Shown one piece after another: positions 1 to 12,730 of a stretch of 64,000 bases of DNA. The stretch is from assembly GCF_000237925.1 (NCBI RefSeq), contig NC_031496.1:11805428-11869427 (forward strand), written 5' to 3'. Each line of letters begins with the position of its first letter. Positions within the stretch are counted from its first letter, which is position 1. The stretch is from Schistosoma mansoni (lineage: Eukaryota; Platyhelminthes; Trematoda; Strigeidida; Schistosomatidae). The notes below the pieces were generated by a model. The model was given only the letters and a program-made list of their open reading frames with translations. It did no database searches and was not told the DNA's origin. The position numbers and the translations under genes were made by a program.

Positions 1-2185
1 GTCGACGCGTTCGACTATATCACTCCCTATCCTTAGTTTAGGTGTTGAAGCAAGCCAGTCCTAAAGCAACAACTTACATTTACATGGGGAGAAACGCATC
101 TCAAACATCCTGACATTGTTGATCAGTACTAACAAAAGACTGCATTTTGTCAGCGTCTTCACCAAACAGGACTATATCATCTGCGTATTCTAATTCGATA
201 AATGGACCTTTTGGTAGGATATCAGTGCCCTAAAATTCAGTCAACGAGAGCATTATGTCTAGTAGTAGGTCTATGAAGAGATTAAACAGACATGTGGATA
301 GTGGATAGCTTTGCCGGACGCCATTTGAGGTTGTAAAATCAGATGACAGTTCGTCATAAGCTCTGACTCGACTGGCAGTGTTCGAGTAAAGAGTCTTCAT
401 ATGGATTATGTACTTCTAAGGTACACCTTTCAATGACAGATACTGCTACAGAACCTCTCGGTCTACAGAGTCAAATGCTGCTTTTAAGTCTAGAGAAAAC
501 TATCATTTTCGGATACCAATAATCGTGCTTGTGTTTAAAATATGACGAATAGTGAATATGCAGTCTATATAGGTCTGAAGGCAGCCTGATTTTCTCGTAT
601 TTGCAGTTCACGAGTCTTTGTTAGGCTCTTGATGATTAATGAGGCTAGTTTTTTAGATCTTATATTAGTCAAACTAATCCCTCTATGATATTCACAGGAT
701 GATTTTAACCCCTCCTTATACATTGGGACAATCAGTGATTGTGACTAGTCAGATGGGATTACGTCCAACTCTCAAATTTTAGCTGAAATATTAGTCAACC
801 TAATTGCTAAAATCGGACAACCATATTTAAAGACATCTGAAGCCAATCCATATGGACCAGCTGCTCTTCCTCGTTTCAGATTAGCTATAGTCTTTTGAAC
901 TTCAACTAGAGTCGAGGGACCTTCTTCAATATTCCATTCAGGCTGTCTGTGAATGGTTGGTAGTTGTAGAGTAGCTGAACTGCTCCTTAAAGTGTTCCGC
1001 CTATCGTTCTAATCGTCTGGACTGAGAGCAGATAAGAGTGTCGTCTTTTTCCGAGATCGTCTCACTTACACTTGACTTCTTAATTCCAGTTTCTTTTATT
1101 AGTATGAAAAGCTGTCTTGTGTTACCTACAGTCGCTGCCTTTTCCATCTCTTTTGCTTTCTTTGCCCATCACTTCTCATGGTCGTTCCTTAGACTTTTGA
1201 TCAACCTAGATCTTATTTGTTTTCATTCTTCATCATGTTCAGAGCCTGATGGAATGAGTTTACAAGAACCCATCAGTGAAATAGACTTAGTAGAAATCCA
1301 TTGGTTTTTCGTGACCCTTTGGTTTAAATCATTAATAGATGTCACTGCTGTTTCCACAGCTGTTCGTATATATTTCCAAGCAACATCTGGGTCATCCTCG
1401 TTTTCAGAACTATCTAGATGTGAACTCAGTTGCTGAAACTTACCTTTGGCTTTCTCGTCCCGCAGTTCAATTCTAATGGGTCTTCTCAGTGTAGTTTTTC
1501 TGCATCCAGTGAGGCGCAAGCAAATGCATGCTCGTATTTAAGCGTGGTCAGAGTCTGAACATGTATTCCAGAACCAGCGGCAATCTTCTATCGAGCCTCT
1601 CCAACAATGACTGATGGCAATATGGTCTATTTGAGTCCATCGTTGGTTTGGTGCAGGTGGTCGCCATGTTAGACGATGTCTCTCCTTATGCTTAAAATTA
1701 GTGTTTGCTAAAAATAAACGATTGTCTGAGGATAGTTGCAACAGACAATCACCGTTATCTGTTCGCTGAACCGGAATACTAAAATACCCACCTAAATGTC
1801 TTTCTGTTTGGTTTAAGCTACCCAATTGGGCATTAAAGTCACCTGCGACGAGTACTATGTCTGAGCGTTTAGCTTCATGAAGAAGTTCAGAAAGCTTTCT
1901 GTAGAAGTCATCTTTCACTTCATATGGGCTGCAGTCGGTGGAGCGTAGGCAGAAACGACGAAAAGGCAACGACGTAAGTCCCTATCCTTCCGAGTTCTTA
2001 CAGAGCCGTTTAGCGAAACAGAACATAGGCGACTGTTAACGAGGATCCACTCTAATAGTCCTTGTTCTGTCCTCATACTTAGTGATATACCTACGCCTTC
2101 AAGTTCACGAGAACTAGCCATCGGGTCGCGAGATACATGGAGGGTGTATCTCGTCGGCTGACTGTCGGGTACCAAAATAATGCAT
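1..2185 (-). pseudogene. RTE-clade non-LTR retrotransposon, endonuclease plus reverse transcriptase, degenerate, cut by window edge
   Basis: Read on the minus strand, an apurinic-type endonuclease lies at about 2175-1538, with the motifs GDFNAQLG, RLTWRPP, QIDHIAIS and SDSDHA. It is followed by a linker and a reverse transcriptase that runs off position 1. The endonuclease is split between two frames near 1940, and the RT part carries many stops and frameshifts, so it is not functional. The RT half aligns base by base with the better copy at 54723-56057; position 1 here corresponds to about 54723 there. In autonomous elements of this clade the protein nicks DNA and copies its own RNA at the nick. 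The 5' end appears truncated near 2185. The clade call (RTE, SR2-like) rests on motif order and the C-terminal style of the sister copy. Confidence 0.85.
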
Positions 2186-2845
2186 TAATTAACCAACATT
2201 TACTTAAAATCCTCTGGAAATGGATCGAGGATCAAGTAGCACTCAATAGTTGCCTTGATCGTGTTTGAGACTTTATAGCGCTATGCATCTACCGCCTTCG
2301 AGTTGAAATTAGCCGATTCTTATCGTGGCAAGTACAATATAGTACCATCATCAAGTGGAAAATTCAAATATTTGAACCTGAGTCAGTTTGACAATATGGT
2401 ATAATGACTAAGTAGTATTGTCAGCATGCCTTAACTTGGGTCTTGACTGTCTGTTACATGGTAGACAACAGATAAATTACCAATCAATTAGATGAATCAC
2501 TGAAATTTAGTCAATTCGAAGATTGCTATCGGCGATGATATCCTTGATCTAATTTTGTTAAGGGTCTTGGGCTCTTATTATTAACTAGAACGCAAATTCT
2601 TTTTACTGCTTCTTGGTTTTATATGGTCGTCAATTAATCATCAGTTTGTAATAATATTTACTTTGGAATTTACCAAATTTTCGCCAGTCATTTTGTTGTG
2701 AAATTACTAGTTGAGTAAAATAACTCATTGTTTTTACTTTTCATTGATTTTCTCCCAGCAATTTTCTCATGAGTTTATACTCTGTATTGTGAGGTATTTT
2801 ATGATAGATTTTCTGTTTATCATATGGTGCTTTGTGAATACCTAG
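2186..2845. other. Non-coding interval, probable intron of the following gene
   Basis: AT-rich sequence between the RTE relic and the first recognised exon. No exon with convincing splice sites and no repeat was recognised. It ends in a CTAG acceptor at 2842-2845. It is probably intron of the gene that continues to 6253, which would place the RTE copy inside that gene or just upstream of it. Confidence 0.4.
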
Positions 2846-5800
2846 GTATTAGAAGATATAGCTGTTGGAGACTCTTCTAGTCGTGAATCTGAAGCGGAGT
2901 ACGAAAATGTTGATTGCGTGGATTCGCTAAAGGTAAGTGTTACAACCATTGTCGTATAGTTTTGGAAGTAATTAAGTTGAACTGGTGGCTTGGTGGTTAA
3001 ACCATTTGTCTTTCAACTAATAGATTACAAGTTCGATTTCTGTTAAACCTTGGCTTGGGCATACGCGTAGCGTTGGTAGCCTTGATACATAAACCTATTA
3101 TTAAATTCATAATGTTCATTATATAGTTAAGATCAAGTGTGTGAAAGCTAGTTATTTCGACTAGGTCTCAGGGATTTAAGTTCGTTAAATAAGTGTTTGA
3201 AAGGCCTGAATAGTACTTTGAGACATCTACAATTACTCTAATATTAAATTAACCGCATCACAAATAGGTGTCGCCATTAAATCTCGAATTCTGCCATGAT
3301 CGTAAATTCACTGAGAATATAGTTAGAGTTATATCATCAGGAAACACGTTTATCCAAATGCCAAAATCAGTAATATCACCTAATTTGAAACTAAGATAGT
3401 TTGTACATGACCTGGTTGTCTGGGATTATCAATACAAAAACAGCAAATATGTGACCACGCAAGATTATTGTGACGATGCAACACGAATGGGTTCTGTAAA
3501 CAGGTAGACAGGCATACTCAACGCGGGATCTGGGGCAGATATAGGTCGGTCTGCTTTCCCACACATCACATCAACACAAAGACAGGAATTTAACTCGGGC
3601 AACAAAAGAGTACAAAAAATCTAATACCAATGGTAGCGCCAAACCAAACAAAATCAAGCTGAAAACTTTAAAGTTCAAAATGATATTAGGCTCAAGATTG
3701 ATAATGTTTCATTCGGGAAATTCATTCCACAAAAACTGTTTATCTTCTCTCCTGTTTAGAACCCACCATCGGGTATGCATGTTACTGTACTGAAAGAACT
3801 TAAAAATGTAATATCTCACCGTCGAGTGATTATGCAGGAGCGTGAGGAATGTGCTTTAAAACGACGATTGCAAATAGAGTGTCTTGATGATGAAAAACCG
3901 AGTCCATCCACTGACAGGGTCAATCTAAGTTCTGAAAAGGAACTTCAAGTAAGACTAACAAATGTTATTTTCAGATTTTCTTGCTCTATTCTGTTGTAGT
4001 ATAATGTGTCCGATTTTTTGTGTTTTTGAAAACGCCTCACATATAAGTAGTAGTCTTTCTCTTATACAAGCCATAGTGGCTTATGGGAATATGGAGTATT
4101 TTCTGTGCCGTCGGGATGTTATTCTGACTATAAAATACAGAGTTTACAACGTGTCGGTGACAACAGTATTTTTTTGGTCTTCAGAACATGCCCTCATTCA
4201 GGATAAGGATGTACGGTTACCCTGTTCGATCATCATTGTCTCTAAAGGATTGTTGACATTCAATGGGAACACAATGTTAATAATTTGGAGGTTCGGCAAT
4301 GTATGTTCGGAAACAGTGACAATAATTTACTCGGTGTCACCATCTTGAAGCGCCGACTTCGGTGACCTGAATGTGTGCTACCAATGTCATCTCAGTGACT
4401 TGCACATAGTTCTTTATTTGTCGACGCTAAGACTTGTAGGAAAGGGCTTAGAGGTGGTCAGCCTATAAAGTGGCACCGGAGTATGTAAGCTAGTTGTATA
4501 TAGCTAGGATGTATTGGTCCATCTCGGCTGCCTGGTTGAGGTCGTAGAGACTATGCAACTCTGTGGCTCAGAATAGAAGCCATTAATGATTCTTTTCTCT
4601 TTTCTTATTTCACTCTTCGTAACAATAAAATAAACTTCAGCTAAAAAACCTTTTCTTGACTGCTTTTAATTGAGCCGTATAGTATTAAGTACTATCTCTG
4701 TTCATTTCTGTATGGATTATACTTTTTCTTCCTCTTGTTTGTTCACAATATTATTGCTTCATTTGTGTGATCCATTTTTAGCTATTCTATTTTGTCAGAC
4801 TTTATATACAGTGACTAATTAAATAATGATACCGAGAAGTACTTTGGTCATTCCCATTAGTTTACTCACCTATGAATGTTCACACTGTTCCTCTAACGAT
4901 TTAGTGGCTTAGGGAGATCAGAGTACCATTTCCCCCTAATTTCACAGAGTATCTGTCCTTTTCTTTTTGGAAATAGCCACATGTTTCTGGGAATACCAGA
5001 TTTAAATGTGAAATTGCATAGATAAGTTTTAGAAGCGAATGTTTATTAATTGACTATTTTTAGACTCTGATTACAACAGAAAATTTATTTCATAATATGC
5101 CAGCAATAGTCGATTTGAGTGCACTTTAGTTTTTTTCTTAACCCAATCCAGTGATTGGTATGCTTTGTCCTTCGTGGGACGGTAGGTTATTGATTAATCC
5201 GCTTCACTTTCGACCACTAAGTTGCTCCATCTACTTTCTTTTGAAAAGCCGGTTACCTTAGCTAAACCTCACACAAACTGTGTAAAAAGCAGTCGCGTAT
5301 ATAGAATTGAGTTTGATAAATAAGTGGGATATTAATGGTGTTATTAATTGAGTTCTTTCTTTTTAGGAATATTTTTCTGTTGGAGCCTCCAATGTCCATT
5401 CAGTTTTCAATATTTTTTAAATATTTTAATAGCTACATTTTATAAACGTCATATAAACCTCGTCTATAGTTTATGATTCTAGCCATCCATACAGAAGACT
5501 TCCAGTCTATAGTCAGCTGTTTAATAGCATACATTAAGTCTACTTTTCCATAATCAGTTTGATATACATTCTTAAAGTAAGTAGTATAGATTTTCACTTT
5601 TGTTCTTTTCAGAAGTGATTTTTGTTACTTCACGTTACTCTCAAAAGTCCTACTGATCATGTTTTGTCACACTAAAATGCTCATGGATTAGCGACTACAT
5701 TATTGTTTGTGTTTCTCACTGACTTTCGAATTTTTACCCGCTTATATTTCAATACGTAAATAAAAAGGTTATTTCCAGATCTTATTTATTATCTGATCAC

Positions 5801-6253
5801 TTTTTCTTTAATGTTTAGACTCAGTTTCTGTTATCCAATTCACTTGATACGAATGAAAGCAACTGTGCTTCTATGGATGGTAAACTACTAGAATTTTTCC
5901 CAACTCCTTTGTGTAATTCATCATGCGAATATTTCAAAAAATCCCGTACTGGACGTCGAAATTTAAAATGTAATGTTTTAAAAAGAAATTCAATCTTTCT
6001 TCAGCTGTCATCTACTAATGTACATGAAAATTATAAAAGTTCAAATTGTTCTGACCCAGTTGTATTGAAAAATGTTTCACATTCAGAAAACCCACCAGAT
6101 AATAAGTTTCTACAGTGTTCTGCACTAGCGAATGCTTTAATGAATCAACGTAAATTGTTAGGGTTAGCAACAGAGGATTATTTTATCGGAACTGGTTCAG
6201 GTGAAATGTGTGTTGAAATGTCAAAAGAGAATCATACAGTCATTTCATCATAA
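2846..6253 (+). CDS. 3' part of an unrecognised protein-coding gene (three exons)
   Basis: Exons are 2846-2932 (29 codons), 3760-3948 (63 codons) and 5819-6253 (144 codons plus TAA). All three join in phase 0 across AG/GTAAG-type borders. The first exon encodes an acidic stretch starting VLEDIAVGDSS. The second is charged and helical-looking (VLKELKNVISHRRVIMQERE), possibly a short coiled coil. The last is Ser/Asn/Cys-rich with no obvious domain and no membrane segment. The recognised part gives 236 residues; the 5' end was not found and may lie left of 2846 or outside the window. I do not recognise the family. Clean phase agreement across three exons and intron-like AT-rich flanks support a real gene rather than chance ORFs. 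A poly(A) signal follows 157 bases after the stop. Confidence 0.6.
2975..3180 (+). repeat. Possible diverged tRNA-derived SINE in intron
   Basis: The interval has an A-box-like stretch (TGGTGGTTAAACC, about 2990) and a B-box-like stretch (AAGTTCGATTTCT, about 3029). It is followed by text resembling the repeat at 13925-14090 (a shared 'tagccttSatacaWaa' segment). Both are too diverged for certain classification. Confidence 0.35.
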
Positions 6254-6409
6254 TCAATGAGTTTTTCTTTACACTTATTATTATGTAGTAATAGACATTG
6301 TACATTATTCAGTTTGTTATTTTTCTGTGTAACTCTTCTGGCACTTGAGGGTGCAGTCGCATTGTACTTTGTTAAAACTGAAATATACGTCTAGATACGT
6401 GGTGTACGT

Positions 6410-6415
6410 AATAAA
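6410..6415 (+). terminator. Poly(A) signal of the 2846-6253 gene
   Basis: Canonical AATAAA 157 bases downstream of the stop codon at 6251-6253. It is the first AATAAA after the stop and on the coding strand. Confidence 0.5.
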
Positions 6416-7946
6416 ATTGGTGTTGGTACGCAATAGATGCTATTGAAGAGATGTTTGAGGATTCTATGCTCCAAATGGGTAATATAGATTTTTACCCTTT
6501 GAATTTCGTACGTATTACCGAAAGGAAATCTAATTTGTTCAGAAGTATGTTCTTTGCTTCTTGATTACACATTTGCAACGTTTATGCCTTGTCGCGATCA
6601 AGTGAATTAACGGCAGAATTATTCTCCCGAATTTATGATAAAGTTTGACTTTTGAATATCAAACTAGCTGAAATTTGCATATTGATAATAATAATTTATT
6701 CTTCCGTTGTGATAAGGGTCTTTTGAAGATGTGTCCTATAACTCGATTCAATCACTAGTTGCGAACTTGACGCCTGACTAACCCGCGTTGGTGAAGAAAA
6801 TCAAGACTACGTGAGATCTTCACTGCTAAAAGCTGAATAATTTGCTCAAAATTTATGGGAAAATATAGGTTACAGGTGATATATTTGCAGGATAGTAGCG
6901 ATATCTCTAACAGTAACTTCGATACCGTATACAACGGTTCTATTCTTATTCAGCCCCATATACCTCAAGGGGGCAAATCTTAGACCGAAGAAGGTTGATA
7001 TATATCCACAGTAATTCAATAGCACATCGATTGATTTTAATGGTTATCAATCACGGAATTTAAGGTCTTGGGAGTCATCACTTAAATGTAAAATAGCTGA
7101 ATTAATGACTAGAACAATGAAATGACTTGAAACGCTAAACTAACTTTATACAGATTAAATCAATACAAATGGGAATGCACATATTTTTAACCGAGACAGG
7201 GATATGTGGGTTGTAACATTGGGTTGGTGGATAATTTATCTACTCACAGTAGATTACCCATAGTTTTCTGTCACCACTTCTCTTTGGGACAGCATTTGTT
7301 TTGTCTGACTGCCTAGGGAATCAACTGAAGCATTTGAATTGATTAATCGTATTCAGGTTTTTCTATTACATAGAAATCCTGATAAGAGATTGATTGTTTT
7401 TATGTATTCAAGATATAGTACTCAAAGATCAGTGTCAAATGTATCAAAAGCTATAACCAAGTGATCAACATATAAAAGGATTATAGAAATATTTTAGTAA
7501 TATCTAAAAAAGAATATATCATGTGTATACGAGTTCGCATTAGAGTTCTTCCTTTTTCACTTGAGTTGAAAGTGGGCAGTATGTATAAAGATCATGGTTG
7601 CCTTGTATTGGAAGTTGCATCTAAACATATCAAATACCTCCTTAAGATTTTGCTTATCTGGTGCTTATAGATCAATAGATAATTAATTACAACTTTCCTA
7701 AATTACGTGTTTCCATGACAAACAATATTAACTGATTTAAGGGTTATAAATTAATATAAAAAGCGTATAAGCTAATTGAACGATGTCGTTAAAGGTATTT
7801 CGATGACAACAAAACCAAATAGTTATCATTCAGGATGTTTTAGGTTTCATTCATTTTATTCTGTTCAAAAGTTTCCCTGAACCTATGTAGTTTAGACGGT
7901 GTCTGTTTGACTGCTTGTTTTCTAAGAGAAATCCCGAACAAACCAA
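6416..7946. other. Intergenic, no feature recognised
   Basis: AT-rich sequence with short, unconvincing open frames only. No exon, tRNA or known repeat was identified. Confidence 0.4.
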
Positions 7947-8100
7947 ACTCGCGAGGCGAGATCGTGGAAGCGCACTGCTGAGGAGTCCCACAATATGACG
8001 AAACGACCGTCCAGTGCTTCCAGGTTTTCTGTGGTGATCCAGCCTCAATTGACTCATGAATTCAACTACAAAATTACTAAAATCTCTAGAAAACCCCTTC
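7947..8100 (+). repeat. Family A ribozyme repeat (Sm-alpha-like), 5'-truncated copy
   Basis: The copy starts inside the B-box region and runs through a hammerhead ribozyme into the family A tail ('ctcaattgactcatg...'). The 5' tRNA-like half is missing. The family is recognised from at least ten other copies in this window. Confidence 0.85.
7972..8017 (+). ncRNA. Type I hammerhead ribozyme, core intact
   Basis: Stem I is GCACTG (7972-7977) paired with CAGTGC (8012-8017). The core is CTGAGGA. Stem II is GTC/GAC with a mismatch at the loop side. The GAA core is present, stem III is ACG/CGT with a two-base loop, and predicted cleavage is after C8011 in GTC. All conserved core residues are present. 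Short stem III hammerheads of this kind are known from schistosome Sm-alpha RNA and usually work best as dimers. Confidence 0.75.
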
Positions 8101-9912
8101 TGACAAACTAAACTTCTTTGTGAGGCTGCACTTTTTAAGAGACATACAGCGATGTTAGGTCTTTTCGTCAGAAAATAAGCATCGAGAGTCAGAGTACAAA
8201 AGTACCTAAAACTGAGTAGGCGATATATTCCAACTAATATTTGTAACTACTAGCTAGTAGTAAGTTTAGTAATTCAAAATATGAACTTTCTGTTTTGCCT
8301 TAATTTATGTGAAAGTCTCGGGGTTTGAAATCAAAATAACTTCAACATTTTGCTTAGCAGCCTTGTCTCAGACTTGTTTTTACTTCAAGCGATTACATTT
8401 TTAAGTCTATTATTTTTAGCGTCTTCTTAAACTCATCTCCTGACTGTGTTTCTACTCTACTGCTTTGATACGAAATAAGGAAGGTGAAACACAATAAACT
8501 AGAAAGTCGTTCAAGGAAGACTTGGCGAATGCTTCTATGTAACATAATAATGCTCATTTTGGGCATGGACTTTTTTGACGTAATGTGCTTATGTCATATT
8601 ATCAGATTCTCTACTTCAGTGTTTGCTTACAGGTTCATGAAGGACATATTAATGAACTCAGTGCTTGCCTAGTTCGCCTCTTGATTAATGAATTAGTCGA
8701 ACATCCTAATAAATATCTGCGAATTACTTTTTTTGAATAAAACTTTAATTATTCTAAGTGGAGGTAAATCTTTCTAAAGTGCATAATCGCCTTAACTTTT
8801 TATCTGGAAGCGGATATTCTATACTCAGTGGTAGAGATTTGTTAGTTGTAGGAAAGTCACTTTTTTAAAAACATGCATAGATCAACTTTGAAATGTGAGA
8901 CAAAAATTTACTTGAGTTGGTTGTCTTCTCTTTGTTTGCTAATTCCATATGCATTTGTCAACGGTTCAAATTTCCAGTGATGTAGCGCCTTCATATTCCA
9001 GTTAAAGGATGTTCAACAAATTCTTCTATTACATTAATCACCTTCAACTATGAAGTTGAATAATGCTTTAACTTGATCTCTTATTACAAATATTATTTTC
9101 TCTTGCAGACATGTACTGGTGATTATTAAGTTTGATCCAGTTTAGAAAGTTTTTGAATGTGTTATCCTATTTCTTGAACCTTAAAACATCACATTCAGAC
9201 GAATAATCAAAATTGGGATGGTAAAATAAACAGATTATACGCATAGGTTATTTGTGAAACTACTCCTTAAATATGCATATTTCAGATTTATTCTGTACAT
9301 CGAATTAATAGAATAGCGAATTCAAAATACCGTATGGATGTGTAAACATATATTATTCAATTATTTACATTTACTAAAGAAATATTAACCAGATGATTTG
9401 TTTGGATAATTTTCTAGTATGAAATTAAACGAAAACACTGATCACTTAGTAGCTACAGATAATGGAACAGACCAGTTTTCAGTATCTCGTATTAATAACT
9501 AGTTAAAGATTCTGTTATATCTTGAAGCAGTAAACAGGGATCTCAATCTGGAAAGCAGCTTTGTCAACATATACACAGTCATATGGTAAATGTTTATAAC
9601 TGAATTTTGGTGATGTAACGTGTTTTAAACATGTATAACGTACTACATCTGTAATCATATTTGGAGTGCGTGGTTAGGGAATAGAATGTAAAAAACACTA
9701 TTTTCAAATAACTAATCTATTTTAGATCTTAACAGAAATGTTATATTCCTTAACAAACACACTTGAATCGATCAATTTTGACGAGGTATTAACTTGCTAT
9801 AAATTAGTTGTATTCAAAGATTATGTTTATACTACAATGCTGGTGAATAGTTCTATTCATTCGAATATGAGAACTGCAATCCAACAATTATATACATATA
9901 CTAGGCCATATT
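8101..9912. other. Intergenic, no feature recognised
   Basis: AT-rich DNA without an exon that joins to anything. The 62-residue open frame at 8484-8672 has no recognisable features. No repeat was matched to others in the window. Confidence 0.4.
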
Positions 9913-10430
9913 TGTTATATCTCGAAGAGAATTATGAATGGTAAATTTTGAGAAGTATTTATGGACCAATATAATAAGTATATTTCCTATTGTACAATTG
10001 TTAAGTAACTTAACTATTCCTATTCATGTTCCTCTTATCATTAGCTTTATTTTGACCCATAGACTATTATTATACGATTTACCATTCCTGAATTATCCCC
10101 AGTCTATTAATTACTGTTCCCCCTATTCACAGCCACATTTGGCCAAATCTTGTACAAATGTTATTTTCTACTTTATGGTACGATGTGGTCAGTTTGTTTG
10201 GTATATAAACCCAGTATGTTTGAGAATAATGATTCATATTGCAGAGGCTGTTATTGGTGTTCTGTGCTTAACTGACTGAGCTAGGCAGAAAGCAGGACTG
10301 ATAAATGCTCAAGACTGCCCATACAGCTTTTGTGTATCATTACCCTGATCGGTAAATCGCTGCTCTTTAATTGGCGGTCTTATAACGTCATATATTATAC
10401 AGGTCACGCACGCACTAACTCGATATAACA
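9913..10430 (+). mobile_element. Solo LTR, 518-bp family, left arm of an inverted pair
   Basis: The copy begins TGTTATAT and ends ATATAACA, the inverted TG...CA termini of an LTR. It has a TATA box (TATATAAA at about 10202), which sets the orientation as +. The flanking pentamers ATATT (9908-9912) and ATGTT (10431-10435) differ at one base and may be a decayed target duplication. The same sequence is present reversed at 11203-11716 and, truncated, at 23104-23481. No internal gag-pol sequence adjoins, so it is a solo LTR. The apparent 113-residue ORF at 9938-10279 lies inside the LTR and is not a gene. Confidence 0.75.
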
Positions 10431-11202
10431 ATGTTGATTTTCTCAACCTTGAAGAACCTTACAGTTATCACTTTTTTTATATTTAACCATATTTCTATAT
10501 AGTTATTATTAGAAATCATAGTTACATTGATAAATCATTTTAGAAAAAAAATTTAACAGATAAAATCTATTGTCTAAGTGATATTATCTGGCATTTAAAA
10601 GGATGTATGGAAAATAAACTAATTACAGTATATCGAATAATCTTATTGTCTAGAAATGTTCAAGAATGATTATATGAGTTTCACAAATCCATGGAAGTTT
10701 ATGTTGAATGTCTGACTTCCTACCATACTGTAGATACCATATTGCTGTCATGGTGAGACAATAAAAAAATATATTGAATATTTTATAGTACTACTTAAAT
10801 TCGTCAATAGTTTGAAAGTAATTGATTTGAAATTCATCACCATCACAGTTTTACACTAACTGGAGGAATATTAAGAATTGGGAATTACTGAAAAGTTATA
10901 TTGTTTTGGTTTATCAGTTCACAAACTATCTTTAAAAACAGATTGAATCCAGAGTTCTTATAACTTCTAGTTTGAACATAATTAAAGTTATAATCCGTAA
11001 AATTATTATTTTCGTTTTAATAAATACTCAGATATTCAAGAAGAAATCTCATTACTATTTTCAATGAAGTATAGTTATATTATAAACAAAGGAAAATTAT
11101 CAAAATTTCAACTTATTATTTAATAAGGCAACAGATTACTAATTTGTACACACTAACTAAACAAACATCTTAGGATACTTGATATAACCTGTGAACGCCG
11201 AT
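10431..11202. other. Spacer between two inverted LTRs
   Basis: 772 bases of AT-rich DNA with no coding or retroelement-internal motif. It forms the loop of the large inverted repeat made by the two flanking LTRs. Confidence 0.5.
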
Positions 11203-11716
11203 TGTTATATTTTGTGCCTGCGTGCCCTGTTAATGTATGACGTGATAATACTGCCAATTAGAGAGCAGCGATTTATCGATCAGACCAATGACGCACGAAA
11301 CCTGTACGAACAGTCTAGAGTACTTGTCGGTCTTGCTTTCCTGCCTAGCCCAGACAGTTAAGTCCAGAACACCAATAACAACCTCTGTGGTATGAATCAT
11401 TTATTTCAAGCATACTGAGTTTATATACCAATCAAACAGATCACATCGTAGCATAAAATAAGAAACACCATTTGTACAAGATTCAGTCAATTGTGGCTGT
11501 GAATGTGGAGAACAGTATTTCGTAAACTGGGTATAACTCAAGAATGGTAAATCTTATAATAATAAACCATGGGTCAAAATAAAGCTTATAATAAAAAGAA
11601 CATGAATATGAATAGTCAAGTTACTTAACAATTATACAATAGGAAATATACATATCACACTGGTCCATAAATAGTTCTCAAAAGTTACCGTTCATTATTC
11701 TCTTCGGAATATAACA
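11203..11716 (-). mobile_element. Solo LTR, 518-bp family, right arm of an inverted pair
   Basis: It reads as the reverse complement of 9913-10430 over its whole length, with many point differences. TGTTATAT (11203) and ATATAACA (ending 11716) mark both ends. The TATA segment falls on the minus strand, so the orientation is opposite to the left copy. No clear target duplication is visible. Confidence 0.75.
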
Positions 11717-12218
11717 ATATCATTTACTGAATGATTTTAGATTAGTTAATATGACTGAAATGTAATTAATGAGTTCATTGCCCAATACATGAATGTATTA
11801 TATTTTATATCAGTGATAATTTTGAAATTTAATAGGAATTTTGAAATTTGAGTCCCAATCTATTTTGCATTAGCTAATGAATAATCAGTTGAAATAAGAA
11901 CAAAACAAATGATCTAATGTTGTCTTTTGTTTTTGTTGTTGCTTTTCTTTTAACAAAATCAACTTAATTCCATGACATTGATAATTAATTTTATCTTTAT
12001 TTACCAAATAAATTTTAGATATTCATCATTGAAATTAACTGTATGAACTAAATTTTAAGAAATCCTAAATTAATCATTTTAATTAAATAATTCATATTAT
12101 AATTTGTATTTACAATCTAGTGTAAATTTTATGGAGAGAAATTTGCGAATTTCTCATATTATACCAGGATATTGGGACGGGTATGAACATACACTTAACG
12201 AAAAAAATATTAGCAGTG
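11717..12218. other. Intergenic, no feature recognised
   Basis: Very AT-rich with T-runs, no repeat or exon recognised. Confidence 0.4.
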
Positions 12219-12580
12219 GAATTCATGAGTCAATCTAAGCTAGACCACTGTTGAGAATCTGGAAACACTGGACGGTCGTTTCGTCCTAGTATGGGACTCC
12301 TCAGAAGTACGCATACACTATTCCGCACCAAAAGGATTCGAACCCAGTACCTTCGGTCTCACGCGCCAACACTCAACCTCCAGACCACTGAGTCAGAATC
12401 TAACGGTGTTAATGTCTAACTTCAACCAATCCATCATCTTTTTCAACCATTAATCTTTTGTCTGAGGTGGATAACACTTTCCACCCGACACGGATTAGAC
12501 TCTACTGGTCAGGGCTTCTCATTAGAAATCCAGAAAATCCATCTCGAAGTTAGTCACCAAAGAACATATGATTATAATCA
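12219..12580 (-). repeat. Family A ribozyme repeat, near full-length copy
   Basis: On the minus strand the order is: linker matching 44512-44580, head matching 44590-44690, A box, B box (GGTTCGAATC-type near 12345), hammerhead, then tail ending at 12219. It therefore shows about 360 bases of the repeat unit, including the segment that joins one unit to the next. Confidence 0.8.
12265..12310 (-). ncRNA. Hammerhead ribozyme, stem I weakened
   Basis: The core CTGAGGA, stem II GTCC/GGAC, GAA, stem III ACG/CGT and GTC cleavage triplet are all present. Stem I is GTACTT against CAGTGT: the pair next to the core is a mismatch and two others are wobbles. Activity is doubtful. Confidence 0.6.
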
Positions 12581-12599
12581 GAATTCACGAGTCTAACTG

Positions 12600-12730
12600 A
12601 GGTGGATCACCGCTGAAGAGTCCCGTATTAGGACGAAATAGCTTTCCATTGCTCCAGGTTTTCAGTAGTTGTCTAGCTTAGATCGACTCATGAATCCAAC
12701 TGTCAAAACTACTACAATCTTAACAGACTT
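12600..12730 (+). repeat. Family A ribozyme repeat, truncated and decayed
   Basis: Keeps a decayed hammerhead (cleavage triplet changed to TTC, stem III not paired) and the tail reaching 'gactcatgaatccaact'. It lies next to the minus-strand copy ending at 12580. Confidence 0.65.

Noticed and set aside
1038-1436. Plus-strand 132-residue frame
   Set aside because: It is antisense to the RTE element.
8484-8672. 62-residue frame as a small gene
   Set aside because: Low-complexity, no supporting signals, expected by chance in AT-rich DNA of this length.
9938-10279. 113-residue open frame
   Set aside because: It lies wholly within a solo LTR and is not kept in the other copies.
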